From positions 186,001-250,000 of the forward strand of contig BSNO01000003.1 in assembly GCA_030160035.1 (NCBI GenBank): a stretch of DNA of 64,000 bases, read 5' to 3'. The notes below the pieces were generated by a model. The model was given only the letters and a program-made list of their open reading frames with translations, was not told the DNA's origin and ran no database searches. How positions within the stretch are numbered: position 1 is the stretch's first letter; each line of letters opens with the position of its first letter. Both the position numbers and the translations under genes were made by a program. The stretch comes from Rhizobium albus. GTDB lineage: Bacteria; Pseudomonadota; Alphaproteobacteria; Rhizobiales; Rhizobiaceae. Positions 1 through 9,657 of this stretch are shown here, piece after piece.

Positions 1-79
1 CTACTTTGTAGGTACCCGGGATCGTAAAACTCCATCGGTCGCCGTGGATCGCACTTTTCTTTCCAGCACTGACGTTGCT

Positions 80-409
80 TCAAGGAAGGCTGCTGTCATC
101 CTTGAGTAGTCCCAGTCGGGCCGCCTTGGTCACGGCGTCCATCAGGTTCAGCGCACCCAGCTTCGTTTCCGCTGCACTCAGCGCATCCTGAACGACCTGC
201 ACCGATATCCCTTCTTCTGCAGCAATGTCCTCTGCCGTCTGGCCGCGCGCAATGCGGCTCAGATAGCCCGCTTCAATGTCCGAAAGCATTCCCTCACCAG
301 TCTCCGCTGCCCCCGACGCCCCGGCAAGTGAAGATGCCGGAAGCGTCCGACGCGCATAAAAAGCGGCGTCGGCTGAAAATTGTGCTGCCCGACGGCGCTC
401 AATTTGCAT
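80..409 (-). CDS. LuxR-type helix-turn-helix protein, no receiver domain
   Basis: A 109-residue protein. Residues about 41-101 look like a LuxR/GerE DNA-binding domain (LSDIEAGYLSRIARG, then EDIAAEEGIS as the first HTH helices). The first 40 residues are basic and low in complexity, and there is no receiver or ligand-binding domain. It is divergent from the folate gene at 520, so 410-519 should hold promoters for both. Targets cannot be told from sequence. The reading frame is clean, but the conserved part begins at an internal Met near residue 41, so a shorter product is possible. Bases 1-79 to its left hold no gene that I can see. Confidence 0.6.
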   Translation of the reverse strand: MQIERRRAAQFSADAAFYARRTLPASSLAGASGAAETGEGMLSDIEAGYLSRIARGQTAEDIAAEEGISVQVVQDALSAAETKLGALNLMDAVTKAARLGLLKDDSSLP

Positions 410-519
410 TGTGTTTTAGCGATGTCGACTTATCAGAACGGAAAGTCTGGCCGGCCATCCCCCTATGGTTGCAAGATGACCCCGCATCGACGGAAATTAA
501 GACGTGAGGATCAGGCGAC

Positions 520-1113
520 ATGGGCATGAACGCGGGCGCTGCGGACAAGGCTGATTTGCGACGACAGGCGCTGGCACGCCGGGATGCCATGTCGATCGAA
601 GAACGCATCGAAGCCAGCATCGCGATCGCCGACCTCGGTCGGACTTTGATCGATCTGCCAAGCGGCGCAATCGTGTCGGGTTTTTCGCCCATTCGCTCTG
701 AAGTCGACATTCGTCCACTCATGGCGGATCTGCGCGATCGCGGCGCACGCATTTGCGTGCCGGCGATCCTCAGCCGCGAAGAAATCGTCTTTCGCGAATT
801 ATTGCGCAACGCACCACTGGTGGACACCGGGTTCGGCACCGTCGGTCCCGGCCCGGATGCCGAAGTGCTCGATCCGAACGTCATGCTCGTGCCGCTGGCA
901 GCGTTCGACAGCAGGGGCCATCGGCTCGGTTACGGTGCCGGTCATTATGACCGCGCGATCGCAAGATTGCATGAAAAGGGGCTGAAGCCGCGCCTGATCG
1001 GCATCGCCTTCGACAGCCAGCGGGTCGACCGGGTGCCGGACGAGCCGCATGATGTTCCGCTCGAAGCCATCCTCACCGAGACCGGCTTGCACGCCGCGAA
1101 GCCTCAGGTATAG
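520..1113 (+). CDS. 5-formyltetrahydrofolate cyclo-ligase
   Basis: Converts 5-formyl-THF to 5,10-methenyl-THF with ATP in the cytoplasm and so returns stored folate to one-carbon metabolism. The 197-residue length is normal for the family. The C-terminal family motif GYGAGHYDR is present at residues 137-145, and an N-terminal basic segment (ADLRRQALARRDAM) matches the substrate/ATP-binding start of the family. A GAGGA sequence about 10 bases upstream supports the ATG at 520. The YmdB gene starts 9 bases after its stop, so the two are probably co-transcribed. In many proteobacteria 6S RNA sits upstream of this gene, but I could not identify it here. Confidence 0.93.
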   Translation: MGMNAGAADKADLRRQALARRDAMSIEERIEASIAIADLGRTLIDLPSGAIVSGFSPIRSEVDIRPLMADLRDRGARICVPAILSREEIVFRELLRNAPLVDTGFGTVGPGPDAEVLDPNVMLVPLAAFDSRGHRLGYGAGHYDRAIARLHEKGLKPRLIGIAFDSQRVDRVPDEPHDVPLEAILTETGLHAAKPQV

Positions 1114-1122
1114 AGGCGGTCC

Positions 1123-1950
1123 ATGAGGCTTCTCTTCCTTGGCGACATGGTCGGGCGCAGCGGGCGCACGGCCGTCTATGATCGACTTCCCGCACTGATT
1201 TCGGATTTCCGGCTCGATTTCGTCATCGTCAACGGCGAGAACGCGGCCGGTGGCTTCGGCGTGACGGAGGAAATCCTTCTGCAGACGCTGCAGGCTGGCG
1301 CCGACGTCATGACGACCGGCAACCACGTCTGGGATCAGCGCGAAGCCATCGAATTTTGCGAGCGCCAGGAGCGGTTTCTTCGCCCTGCCAATTTCCCCGC
1401 CGGAACGCCGGGCCGCGGCGCCAATCTCTACCAGGCCCGCAATGGAGCCCAGGTCCTCGTCTCCAACATCATGGGCCGCGTCTTCATGCATCCGGACCTG
1501 GACGACCCGTTCCAGGCAGCCGAGGCGATCCTTTCGGCATGTCCGCTCGGCGAGCAGGCCGACGCGGTCATTTTTGATTTCCACGCGGAAGCGACCAGCG
1601 AAAAGCAGTGCTTCGGCCATTTCGTCGACGGACGGGCAAGCCTCGTCGTCGGCACGCACACCCATGTGCCGACGGCCGATTGCCAGATACTCAATGGCGG
1701 CACGGCCTATATGTCGGACGCCGGCATGTGCGGGGACTACGATTCCTCGCTTGGTATGGACAAGGAAGAGCCGCTCAACCGGTTCCTCTCCAAGATGCCC
1801 AAGGGTCGCTTCGAGGCTGCGGCAGGGGAGGCCACGATCTGCGGTGTGGCCGTGGAAATCTCTGATCGCACCGGACTGGCCGAGAAAGTGGCGCCGCTGC
1901 GCCTCGGGCCGCGCCTGGCGGAATCCGTCCCATCCTTTTGGAACGCTTGA
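1123..1950 (+). CDS. YmdB-family metallophosphoesterase
   Basis: A 275-residue member of the TIGR00282/YmdB group, calcineurin-like phosphoesterases. Family members studied in other bacteria hydrolyse 2',3'-cyclic nucleotides. The metal-binding blocks are intact and in order: GDMVGRSGR at the N-terminus, NGENAAGG, TTGNHVWD, DFHAEATSEK and GTHTHVPT. There is no signal peptide, so it is cytoplasmic. It follows the folate cyclo-ligase by 9 bases, an arrangement I recall from other rhizobia. The physiological role in this lineage is not evident from sequence. Confidence 0.9.
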   Translation: MRLLFLGDMVGRSGRTAVYDRLPALISDFRLDFVIVNGENAAGGFGVTEEILLQTLQAGADVMTTGNHVWDQREAIEFCERQERFLRPANFPAGTPGRGANLYQARNGAQVLVSNIMGRVFMHPDLDDPFQAAEAILSACPLGEQADAVIFDFHAEATSEKQCFGHFVDGRASLVVGTHTHVPTADCQILNGGTAYMSDAGMCGDYDSSLGMDKEEPLNRFLSKMPKGRFEAAAGEATICGVAVEISDRTGLAEKVAPLRLGPRLAESVPSFWNA

Positions 1951-2027
1951 ACGCATCTCTCGTTCATGAGCGTTGATTAAGGTATCAACTTCGATTTCAT
2001 TTCCTCACGCCATTATCAAGAACGGAT

Positions 2028-2795
2028 ATGCCAATGGCTGACTGGTTCTCTTTCATGAACGATCCTGCGGCATGGGTGGCGCTTGCGACGCTCCTTGTCA
2101 TGGAAATCGTTCTCGGCATCGACAATCTGATTTTCATTTCTATTTTGTCCAACAAACTGCCCGAGGGCCAGCGCGAGCGGGCACGGCGCATCGGCATCCT
2201 TCTCGCGCTCGTTCTTCGTCTCGGCCTTCTGTCACTCGTCAGCTTCATCGTGCAGTTGACCGAACCGGTATTCTCCGCCTTCGGCCAGGACTTCTCATGG
2301 CGTGACATCATCCTGCTCGTCGGCGGTCTCTTCCTCGTTTGGAAGGCCACGAAGGAAATCCACCACACGGTGGACGTGGAGGACTCCAAGGACAACATGA
2401 TCGGCAAGGCCGCGACGGTGACCTTCTCCGGCGTGATCGTTCAGATCCTGCTGCTCGACCTCGTCTTCTCGGTCGACTCGATCATCACCGCCGTCGGCAT
2501 GACGGACGAGGTGCCGATCATGGTGATTGCCGTCGTTGGCGCCGTGACCGTCATGTTGTTGGCGGCCAATCCGCTATCGCGCTTCATCGGCAACAACCCG
2601 ACGATCGTCATGCTCGCACTGTCGTTCCTGCTGATGATCGGCATGACGTTGATCGCCGAAGGCCTCGGCTTCCATGTGCCCAAGGGCTACATCTACGCCG
2701 CCATGGCCTTCTCGGGCATCGTCGAGGCGCTCAACATGCTGGCCCGCCGCGCCCGCCAGCGCAAGAATGCAGCCGGCGCACCGGCCGCTCATTGA
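2028..2795 (+). CDS. TerC-family integral membrane protein
   Basis: A 255-residue polytopic inner-membrane protein of the TerC family, whose members are linked to tellurite resistance and to metal (manganese) export. About seven hydrophobic segments are visible. The two family signatures with membrane-embedded acidic residues are present: [10 protein letters not shown] near the N-terminus and [14 protein letters not shown] in the middle. The ATG at 2028 is followed by [11 protein letters not shown], a typical TerC beginning. A strong bidirectional terminator follows. The transported ion is not deducible. The 77-base leader is too short for a typical yybP-ykoY riboswitch, and I see none. Confidence 0.88.
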   Translation: MPMADWFSFMNDPAAWVALATLLVMEIVLGIDNLIFISILSNKLPEGQRERARRIGILLALVLRLGLLSLVSFIVQLTEPVFSAFGQDFSWRDIILLVGGLFLVWKATKEIHHTVDVEDSKDNMIGKAATVTFSGVIVQILLLDLVFSVDSIITAVGMTDEVPIMVIAVVGAVTVMLLAANPLSRFIGNNPTIVMLALSFLLMIGMTLIAEGLGFHVPKGYIYAAMAFSGIVEALNMLARRARQRKNAAGAPAAH

Positions 2796-2840
2796 AGCCT
2801 CGGCAGCGCCCGGGTCGGGGCGCTGCCATTTCCAAGCACA

Positions 2841-2873
2841 AAAAAGGGGCTGGTCCGTGGACCAGCCCCTTTT
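2841..2873. terminator. bidirectional Rho-independent terminator
   Basis: A near-perfect 15-bp stem (AAAAGGGGCTGGTCC paired with GGACCAGCCCCTTTT) around a 2-base loop, with A-run and T-run flanks. It lies between the convergent TerC and stress-protein genes and can serve both strands. Confidence 0.88.
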
Positions 2874-2906
2874 GCATTGTGTGCTTCGTATCGAAGCCTC
2901 AGGCGA

Positions 2907-3404
2907 TCAGAACCGAACGTCCTTCGTCACGCCCACATGCGGCATGTCGTCGGTGAGGTTCGCCTTGGCGATTTCCCAGCCGAACTTGATCTTGCTGTCG
3001 GTGGAAGCCCAGATCTTGCCGTCGACGAGCTTCATTTGCAGCATCGTCAGCTTCGGATCATCCTTCCCGCCATCGAACCAGGCTTCGACGACGCTGTTCC
3101 AGTATTCGTCGCGCTTCGCCGGATCGAGGTTGACGCTGATCGGTCCAGAAACGCAGGCGTGATAGTCGTGGTCCTTACCGACAACACAGAAATGCGCGTG
3201 CGCTCCCGCAGTGATCGCCTGCACCAGATCCGTATCGCTCTTTGTGAAGAACCAGATCGAGTTGGTGTTGCGGTCAAGCTGCGGAGCCATCGGTTGCATG
3301 TGCAAGCCTGACCCGTCGACACCCAGCATGCCGGCGTGAAGATCGTCGATTTCGTCAAAGAGCTGGGTCTTCGGATCGGTTTCTGCTTTCTTGAGATCGG
3401 CCAT
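2907..3404 (-). CDS. General stress / pyridoxamine 5'-phosphate oxidase-like FMN-barrel protein
   Basis: A 165-residue single-domain protein of the split-barrel flavin-binding fold, closest in pattern to general stress protein 26-like proteins. Visible features are the strand pattern SIWFFTKSDTDL, then HAHFCVVGKDHDYHACVSGPISV, and the C-terminal segment KLVDGKIWASTDSKIKFGW. It likely binds a flavin, and nothing shows a specific substrate. It ends against the shared terminator at 2841-2873. The start at 3404 gives MADLKKAETDP, a usual beginning for this group. Confidence 0.85.
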   Translation of the reverse strand: MADLKKAETDPKTQLFDEIDDLHAGMLGVDGSGLHMQPMAPQLDRNTNSIWFFTKSDTDLVQAITAGAHAHFCVVGKDHDYHACVSGPISVNLDPAKRDEYWNSVVEAWFDGGKDDPKLTMLQMKLVDGKIWASTDSKIKFGWEIAKANLTDDMPHVGVTKDVRF

Positions 3405-3469
3405 TGAGCGCTCCGGCTTCTGTTGTTGGAATTACCCAACCAAACGCCGGGGCGGAAAGCCGGTTCCGC

Positions 3470-4309
3470 TCACATGCCTTGAAGGATCATCACGGTCGGC
3501 CGTTCCGGCAAGCTGCGCAGCGAGACTGTGATGCCCGTTTCGGCGACATACTCTCTTGCCCAGTCTTCTCCCATCAGTTCGATGAAGGCGCTGAGCGATG
3601 GTCCCATCCTGTGCATTGGCAGGACGAGCGATGAGCGCAGCCGCCGCACAACCTGGCTCATCTCTTCCGCACCCATGGTCAGTCCGCCATCGGTCGGCAC
3701 CATCACGATGTCGAGCCGGCCGATTTCTCCGTAATGCTCGTCGGTGAGTGCGTGATGCAGGTGGCCGAGGTGGCCGATGCAGAGGCCGGCGACCTCGAAG
3801 ATGAAGATGGAGTTTCCATCCGCCTCCATCCCCTCATAGCCCGCGCGAATATCGGTGGTCACGTTGCGGATATAGGTGTCACCCACCACGAGATCGTGGT
3901 CGGCCGCTCCGCCTTCCGGGTTCCAGCCCCGCAGCACATGCTCGATGGCCGGGTCGGGACTGGCGGTGTAGTGGCCGGAATGGGCCTTGTTCATCGTCAC
4001 CACCGTCGGGGTTGCCGCCGCGCCCGCATAACCGTTGAAATCCGTGGCGATCGACACGCCGCCGGGCGTTCCGATCAGATAGGTGGAATGGGCAACGAAG
4101 GTGATCCGCACCTCCTCGGCAGACGACTGGACAAGGGTGAGAAAACTGTCCGCACCATCGAGGCTGGTGAACTGCGCTGCTGGAAGCCGCGTCGCAACCG
4201 CCTGGCACTGGCTCACCGCCATTTGTTCCTGTGCGATGGCGGGCGAGATGAGGAACGCTGAGGCGAGAAGGCTCGCCGCGACAGACATCGAAAGCACGTT
4301 CGTCATCAT
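3470..4309 (-). CDS. Exported metallo-beta-lactamase-fold protein with degenerate metal site
   Basis: A 279-residue protein with an N-terminal signal peptide (hydrophobic run SVAASLLASAFLISPAIAQ, cleavage after AIA-Q), so periplasmic. The rest follows the UlaG-like metallo-beta-lactamase fold: FVAHSTYLI, TDFNGYAG, GHLGHLHH, VPTDGG and VLPMHRMG. The usual H-x-H-x-D-H metal motif is replaced by NKAHSGHYT, which lacks the first His and the Asp. Catalytic activity is therefore uncertain, although later His and Asp positions remain. No functional neighbour helps: it lies between the stress protein and the divergent yebC. Confidence 0.72.
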   Translation of the reverse strand: MMTNVLSMSVAASLLASAFLISPAIAQEQMAVSQCQAVATRLPAAQFTSLDGADSFLTLVQSSAEEVRITFVAHSTYLIGTPGGVSIATDFNGYAGAAATPTVVTMNKAHSGHYTASPDPAIEHVLRGWNPEGGAADHDLVVGDTYIRNVTTDIRAGYEGMEADGNSIFIFEVAGLCIGHLGHLHHALTDEHYGEIGRLDIVMVPTDGGLTMGAEEMSQVVRRLRSSLVLPMHRMGPSLSAFIELMGEDWAREYVAETGITVSLRSLPERPTVMILQGM

Positions 4310-4528
4310 GACCTGCCCTCAGCTGAAGTGCCTGGAGGACCAGACTACGGGCAAACGGACGAACGTCCACCGGCCATCGCAACGGTCACGGCATCGTGAA
4401 TGCGATCGAAGACGTGACAACGCGATTGGAGGTTCTGGACGACGGGCGGCGCTTTTTCTATAAGCGCGGCAAAGCCCGGTCCACGATGCCAGCGGCGGGG
4501 CGACAGACAAAGAACAAGGCGAGGCGAC

Positions 4529-5275
4529 ATGGCAGGCCATTCACAGTTCAAGAACATCATGCACCGCAAGGGCCGCCAGGACGCGGTGCGCTCCAAGATG
4601 TTCTCCAAGCTCGCGCGCGAAATCACGGTGGCAGCAAAAGGCGGTCTGCCGGATCCGGCGATGAACCCGCGCCTGCGGCTGGCGATCCAGAACGCCAAGG
4701 CGCAGTCCATGCCCAAGGACAACATCGAGCGTGCCATCAAGAAGGCATCCGGTGGCGACGCCGAGAACTACGAAGAAATTCGTTACGAAGGCTACGGCCC
4801 GGGCGGCGTTGCGCTGATCGTTGAGGCGCTGACCGACAACCGCAACCGCACCGCATCGAACGTGCGCGCGGCGTTCACCAAATCCGGCGGCGCGCTCGGC
4901 GAAACCGGCTCCGTTGCCTTCAGCTTCAACCGCGTCGGCGAAATCGTCTACAAGCCAGCGGCCGGCGATGCCGACACGGTGATGGAAGCGGCGATCGAAG
5001 CAGGTGCCGAGGACGTGGTCTCCGACGAGAACGGCCACGTCGTGATCTGCGCCTTCGAGGACATCGGTGAAGTGTCGAAGGCGCTCGAAGAAAAGCTGGG
5101 TGAAGCCGAGTCCGTCAAGGCGATCTGGAAGCCCCAGACCTCGACGCCTGTCGACGAGGAAAAGGCCGTGTCGGTGATGAAGCTCATCGATGTGCTCGAC
5201 GATGACGACGACGTTCAGAACGTCTATGCCAATTTCGAGATTTCAGACGAGGTCATGGCCAAGCTGTCGGCCTGA
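4529..5275 (+). CDS. yebC: YebC/PmpR (TACO1) family regulator
   Basis: A 248-residue cytoplasmic protein of the YebC/TACO1 family, described as transcriptional regulators and, more recently, as translation factors that help ribosomes through difficult stretches such as polyproline. It opens with the hallmark [15 protein letters not shown] and shows the acidic third domain ending [16 protein letters not shown]. Length is standard. In many alphaproteobacteria yebC lies near ruvCAB, and ruvC follows here about 2 kb downstream with two minus-strand genes between. A strong terminator lies 20 bases after the stop. Confidence 0.95.
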   Translation: MAGHSQFKNIMHRKGRQDAVRSKMFSKLAREITVAAKGGLPDPAMNPRLRLAIQNAKAQSMPKDNIERAIKKASGGDAENYEEIRYEGYGPGGVALIVEALTDNRNRTASNVRAAFTKSGGALGETGSVAFSFNRVGEIVYKPAAGDADTVMEAAIEAGAEDVVSDENGHVVICAFEDIGEVSKALEEKLGEAESVKAIWKPQTSTPVDEEKAVSVMKLIDVLDDDDDVQNVYANFEISDEVMAKLSA

Positions 5276-5295
5276 ACCTTTTTGTCAATGAAATG

Positions 5296-5334
5296 AAAAA
5301 AGCCCGCATCGGGAGACCGATGCGGGCTTTTTTG
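5296..5334. terminator. Rho-independent terminator after yebC
   Basis: AAAAAAGCCCGCATCGG pairs perfectly with CCGATGCGGGCTTTTTT around a GAGA loop. It lies between yebC and the convergent SH3 protein gene and can work in both directions. Confidence 0.92.
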
Positions 5335-5355
5335 GTCATCTCTGTCAACTGCCGA

Positions 5356-6036
5356 TCAGAATTGCCGGAATTCCCGGCGCTCCTGGCGATCATCCCGGCG
5401 TTCGGCGCGGTTCTCACGGCGCTCTTCACGCCGCTCCTGGCGGAATTCCCGACGATCTTCGCGCATCTCCTGGCGGAACTCGCGGCGATCTTCGCGTGCA
5501 TCCTGGCGGAAGTCGCGACGGTCTTCGCGGCGTTCGAACCGATCGGGACGGCCCTGGTTGCCGACGACGGGACGACCGGGGCGATCAGGCTGCACGATCA
5601 CTGGGCGGCCCGGCCGGTTGGGACGGACGACGACCGGGCGGCCTTCGTAACGGCCGCGGTCACGGTAGAAGCCCTGGCCGCGGTAGTGGCGGTCCCAGTA
5701 ATTGCCGATCGAGAACGTCACCGTCGGAATGCCGATGCGTGCGACATAGCTCGGCGCGCGGACACGGCGATTGTCATAGGCGAGGTCGAGGTAGCTGGCG
5801 GAAACCCAGCCGCGCACGCCGCCGCCCTGCACATCGCACCAGCCGGGGCCAGCCGTGCAGCCGATGACGTCGACGCGGGCGCCGGCCGGAAAGACCGTGA
5901 CGGCGGGATATTGGGTGCCGGGGCCTGACCGCACGTTCAGATTGGTCGTGACAAAGCCTGGCGCTGCGGACGCGATGCTGGGCAGAGCTACCAGTGCGGC
6001 CAGCGATGCAGCTGCGGCGATTACGAACTTTTTCAT
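5356..6036 (-). CDS. Secreted SH3-domain protein with Arg/Glu/Asp/Gln-rich tail
   Basis: A 226-residue protein. Residues 1-24 form a signal peptide ending IASA-A. Residues about 28-85 are a bacterial SH3 domain (TTNLNVRSGPGTQYPAV, then GWVSASYLDL), which in this context usually binds cell-wall material. A Pro/Arg-rich linker (repeats of RPGRPV) follows. The last 70 residues are almost only R, E, D, Q and F in a degenerate repeat of the type REDRREFRQ. The tail is encoded by near-repetitive DNA at about 5360-5560. A charged extended helix or coiled coil is likely. Function is not known; envelope location is inferred. Confidence 0.82.
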   Translation of the reverse strand: MKKFVIAAAASLAALVALPSIASAAPGFVTTNLNVRSGPGTQYPAVTVFPAGARVDVIGCTAGPGWCDVQGGGVRGWVSASYLDLAYDNRRVRAPSYVARIGIPTVTFSIGNYWDRHYRGQGFYRDRGRYEGRPVVVRPNRPGRPVIVQPDRPGRPVVGNQGRPDRFERREDRRDFRQDAREDRREFRQEMREDRREFRQERREERRENRAERRDDRQERREFRQF

Positions 6037-6158
6037 CTCACTCTCCTTGCGGCCATTTCGGCTCTTCGATGCGTTCAGGGGCGAAGCATGGAGAGAGATT
6101 TAGCGGGCCCATCCTGAACCAAGGATGGACCGCCGGTTCATATGGCATTCATCGACGT

Positions 6159-7163
6159 TCAGGCAGCGTGCTTCGCCATCTGGTCGCGCATTCCGGCCAG
6201 GATTTCGACGCCCCGCAGCCGCTTGTCGAGATCGTAGATCGGCAGGGAGACGATCAGTTCGTCCACTTGGGTCAGTTCAAGGAACCGATCGGTCTTTTCG
6301 CGCACCGTGTCGGGCGAACCGACGAGCGCATACTGGAAAGTGTGCTCGATGCCGATCTTTTCGTGCGCGGTCCAGATGTCGTCCATCGAGTGCACCGGCT
6401 TCGGTGTCCGTCCCGGCGTGCCGCGCCGCAGATTGACGAATTGCTGCTGCGCCGAGGTAAAGAGGAACGCGCCTTCCTCGTCGGTTTCGGCAGGTGCGGC
6501 CATGACGCCGGCCATGGCATAGGGCTTGTCGAGCACGGCGGAGGGCTGGAACTTCTCGCGGTAGATGGAAAGCGCCTGCATCAGCGAGTCCGGCGCGAAA
6601 TGCGACGCGAAGGCGAAGGGCAGGCCGAGCATGGCGGCGAGTTGTGCGGAATAGAGGCTGGAGCCCAAGAGCCAGATCGGCACGTTCGAGTTCTCTCCAG
6701 GCACCGCATGCACGCGCTGGCCGGGCTGCGCAGGTCCGAGCAACGTCATCAGCTCCACGACGTCGTTCGGAAAATTCTCCGCGCCGGCATCCAGGTTGCG
6801 GCGCAATGCCCGTGCGGTCAGACCGTCGGTGCCGGGCGCACGGCCAAGCCCCAAATCGATGCGGCCGGGATAGAGAGCCTCCAGCGTGCCGAACTGTTCG
6901 GCGATCACGAGCGGGGAGTGGTTCGGCAGCATGACGCCGCCCGAGCCGACGCGGATCGTCTTCGTTCCACCGGCGACATGACCGATCACGACGGCCGTCG
7001 CGGCGGACGCAATACCGTGCATATTGTGATGTTCGGCAAGCCAGAAGCGATTATAGCCGAGCGCCTCGGCTTTCTGGGCAAGCGTCAAGGAGCCTTTCAG
7101 CGCATCGGCCGGCGTCTGGTTTTCGGCGATGGGAGAAAGATCGAGAATGGAAAGGGGTACCAT
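6159..7163 (-). CDS. Luciferase-like monooxygenase (LLM class flavin oxidoreductase)
   Basis: A 334-residue TIM-barrel protein of the bacterial luciferase-like family, of the MsnO8/YhbW type often annotated as LLM class flavin-dependent oxidoreductase. Key blocks are [42 protein letters not shown] and the C-terminal [10 protein letters not shown] chose the ATG at 7163 ([11 protein letters not shown]) because that is the family start and an AAAGGA site lies just upstream. The frame stays open upstream but runs antisense into ruvC. The substrate is unknown. It is divergent from ruvC. Confidence 0.88.
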   Translation of the reverse strand: MVPLSILDLSPIAENQTPADALKGSLTLAQKAEALGYNRFWLAEHHNMHGIASAATAVVIGHVAGGTKTIRVGSGGVMLPNHSPLVIAEQFGTLEALYPGRIDLGLGRAPGTDGLTARALRRNLDAGAENFPNDVVELMTLLGPAQPGQRVHAVPGENSNVPIWLLGSSLYSAQLAAMLGLPFAFASHFAPDSLMQALSIYREKFQPSAVLDKPYAMAGVMAAPAETDEEGAFLFTSAQQQFVNLRRGTPGRTPKPVHSMDDIWTAHEKIGIEHTFQYALVGSPDTVREKTDRFLELTQVDELIVSLPIYDLDKRLRGVEILAGMRDQMAKHAA

Positions 7164-7332
7164 GACTGGTCCTTTGACAGCGGAAGCATGTGTGCGTTGA
7201 AGGGAATTTAGGTGCTGCGATCCGCCACCGCCACCATCGTCGATCGACGTCCACGTTTCGATCTCCAGTTTGTTTCTCTTTTGTTCACGAGATGCGTGGC
7301 AGTAAAGGGCATCAGCAGCTAGGGTTTCTCGC

Positions 7333-7845
7333 ATGCACCAGACGATTCGCATCATGGGTATCGATCCGGGCCTTCGCCGTACCGGCTGGGCGATGGTCGA
7401 TGCGCTCGGCAACTCGCTGCGCTTCGTGGGATCGGGCACGATAAGGTCCGACGAGAAATGCGATCTCGCGACCCGCCTCAAGCAACTGCATGAAGGCCTT
7501 GCTGCCAAGCTGCATGAGCTAAAGCCGGACGAGGCGGCCGTCGAGCAGACTTTCGTCAACAAGGATGCCGTCGCGACCCTGAAGCTCGGCCAGGCGCGCG
7601 GCGTCGTCATGCTGGTGCCGGCGCTTGCCGGGCTGCCGGTCGCCGAATACGCGCCCAACGCGGTCAAGAAGACGGTGATCGGTGTCGGCCACGGCGACAA
7701 GGCGCAGATCCACATGATGGTGAAGGTGCTGCTGCCAAAGGCGACATTCGACACCGACGATGCCGCGGACGCCATCGCCATCGCCATCTGCCACGCCCAT
7801 CATCGCCAAAGCGCTGCCGGCCGGTTGAGGCTCGCGAGCGCTTAG
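7333..7845 (+). CDS. ruvC: Holliday junction resolvase RuvC
   Basis: Endonuclease that cuts Holliday junctions during recombinational repair, working with RuvAB. It has 170 residues, the usual length. The RNase H-like active site is visible: [11 protein letters not shown] near the start (first Asp at residue 11), AVEQTFVN with the catalytic Glu, and the C-terminal [13 protein letters not shown] with the last acidic pair. ruvA begins 19 bases downstream. An in-frame ATG at 7354 (MGIDPG) is a possible alternative start. Confidence 0.96.
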   Translation: MHQTIRIMGIDPGLRRTGWAMVDALGNSLRFVGSGTIRSDEKCDLATRLKQLHEGLAAKLHELKPDEAAVEQTFVNKDAVATLKLGQARGVVMLVPALAGLPVAEYAPNAVKKTVIGVGHGDKAQIHMMVKVLLPKATFDTDDAADAIAIAICHAHHRQSAAGRLRLASA

Positions 7846-7864
7846 AGAACCGGATAGCTGTTCC

Positions 7865-8479
7865 ATGATCGGAAAACTGAAAGGCACGGTGGACGAAATC
7901 GGCGAGGACCATGTTGTCGTCGACGTGCATGGCGTCGGCTACGTCGCCTACTGCTCCGGCCGCACATTGTCGAAACTGACTGTCGGCGAAGCCGTGATCC
8001 TCCATATCGAGACCTATGTGCGCGAGGACGTATTTCGGCTCTATGGTTTCCTGAGTACGTTGGAGCGCGAATGGTTCCGCCTGCTGCAAAGCGTACAGGG
8101 CGTCGGCTCCAAGGTCGCGCTTGCGGTCCTGACGACGCTTACGGCATCTGAGCTCACCAATGCCATTGCGCTACAGGATAAAGCGACCGTGGCGCGTGCA
8201 CCCGGCATCGGCCCCAAGGTTGCCTTGCGCATCGTCACGGAACTGAAAGCGAAGGCGCCGGCCTTCGCCGGCGATGCCGCGGGCGCGATCGGTTTCAAGC
8301 AGGAGCTCGGCGAAGGCGTCGCCTCCGCACCCATCTCGGATGCAGTCTCCGCGCTCACCAATCTCGGCTATTCCCGCGACCAGGCTGCCAGCGCCGTCGC
8401 CGCCGCGGTAAGGACTGCCGGCGAAGACGCCGACAGCGCCAAGCTCATCCGGCTGGGGCTGAAGGAACTGGCACGGTGA
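7865..8479 (+). CDS. ruvA: Holliday junction branch migration protein RuvA
   Basis: A 204-residue protein that binds four-way junctions as a tetramer and loads RuvB. The N-terminal OB-fold ([21 protein letters not shown]), the helix-hairpin-helix pair ([13 protein letters not shown] and [13 protein letters not shown]) and the C-terminal RuvB-contacting domain ([15 protein letters not shown]) are all seen in order. It sits between ruvC and ruvB on the same strand; the 78 bases to ruvB are compatible with one transcript. Confidence 0.96.
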   Translation: MIGKLKGTVDEIGEDHVVVDVHGVGYVAYCSGRTLSKLTVGEAVILHIETYVREDVFRLYGFLSTLEREWFRLLQSVQGVGSKVALAVLTTLTASELTNAIALQDKATVARAPGIGPKVALRIVTELKAKAPAFAGDAAGAIGFKQELGEGVASAPISDAVSALTNLGYSRDQAASAVAAAVRTAGEDADSAKLIRLGLKELAR

Positions 8480-8557
8480 GCTGCGGTGCGATTGCGGGCG
8501 CGGGGCGGCTGGACTACACCGACGGCATGACCCATTTACCGACCTTGGCCAACGCCC

Positions 8558-9598
8558 ATGAGTGATCCCGCTCGTCTGATCGACCCGGAAAAGCGTGGCG
8601 AGGATGCGGAGGCGTCGCTGCGGCCGCAGACGCTTGATGATTTCACCGGCCAGGCAGAAGCGCGCGCGAACCTCAAGATCTTCATCGAGGCTGCCAAGGC
8701 GCGCGGCGAGGCGTTGGATCACGTGCTCTTCGTCGGCCCGCCCGGTCTCGGCAAGACGACGCTCGCGCAGATCATGGCGAAAGAACTCGGCGTCAATTTT
8801 CGCGCGACGTCCGGCCCCGTTATTGCCAAGGCCGGCGATCTCGCTGCTCTTCTGACCAATCTCGAAGAGCGCGATGTTCTCTTCATCGACGAAATCCATC
8901 GTTTGAGCCCGGCGGTGGAAGAAATTCTCTATCCGGCTATGGAGGACTTCCAGCTCGATCTCATCATCGGCGAAGGTCCGGCCGCTCGCTCGGTCAAGAT
9001 CGATCTCGCCAAGTTCACCCTCGTGGCAGCGACTACCCGGCTCGGCCTGTTGACCACGCCGCTGCGCGACCGCTTCGGCATTCCGGTGCGGCTCAACTTC
9101 TATACGGTGCCGGAACTCGAAAGCATTGTCCGGCGCGGCGCCCGCATCATGGGCTTGCCGATGACCGAGGATGGCGCGCTGGAAGTCGCCCGCCGCGCCC
9201 GTGGCACGCCGCGTATCGCCGGCAGGCTGCTGCGCCGAGTGCGCGATTTCGCTGAAGTCGCGCGCGCTGAAGCCGTGGACCGCAAGGTTGCCGACGAGGC
9301 GCTGACGCGCCTCGAAGTGGATGCGCTCGGCCTCGATCAGCTCGACCGGCGTTATCTCTTCATGATTGCCAAGAACTTCGGTGGCGGCCCGGTGGGCATC
9401 GAGACGATTGCCGCCGGCCTGTCCGAGCCGCGCGATGCAATCGAGGACATCATCGAACCCTATTTGATCCAGCAGGGCTTCATCCAGCGCACGCCGCGTG
9501 GCCGCGTCCTGACCGCCAACGCCTGGAAGCACCTTGGTCTCAACGCACCGAAAGACCTGGAGGCGACACAGTTCCGCATTCAGTTCGACGAGGACTGA
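8558..9598 (+). CDS. ruvB: Holliday junction branch migration helicase RuvB
   Basis: AAA+ motor of 346 residues that drives branch migration with RuvA. Walker [10 protein letters not shown], Walker [10 protein letters not shown], sensor-1 AATTRLGLL and the arginine-containing [10 protein letters not shown] segment are present. The C-terminal winged-helix domain ends [20 protein letters not shown]. Length and domain order are standard. It is the last gene of the ruvCAB cluster. Confidence 0.97.
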   Translation: MSDPARLIDPEKRGEDAEASLRPQTLDDFTGQAEARANLKIFIEAAKARGEALDHVLFVGPPGLGKTTLAQIMAKELGVNFRATSGPVIAKAGDLAALLTNLEERDVLFIDEIHRLSPAVEEILYPAMEDFQLDLIIGEGPAARSVKIDLAKFTLVAATTRLGLLTTPLRDRFGIPVRLNFYTVPELESIVRRGARIMGLPMTEDGALEVARRARGTPRIAGRLLRRVRDFAEVARAEAVDRKVADEALTRLEVDALGLDQLDRRYLFMIAKNFGGGPVGIETIAAGLSEPRDAIEDIIEPYLIQQGFIQRTPRGRVLTANAWKHLGLNAPKDLEATQFRIQFDED

Positions 9599-9657
9599 CG
9601 GAACGCTTTTTCGCGCCTTTGAGTTGATGCTCCAAGATCAGGATGAAGGAGCATCAT

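Noticed and set aside
1-79. Possible 3' end of 6S RNA before the folate cyclo-ligase gene
   Set aside because: 6S RNA often lies next to this gene in alphaproteobacteria, but I could not recognise its conserved structure at the cut edge, and another gene intervenes.
799-1956. Long minus-strand open frame antisense to the YmdB gene
   Set aside because: It is the complement of a well-recognised gene with intact metal motifs; the antisense product has no recognisable domain and is typical of high-GC shadow frames.
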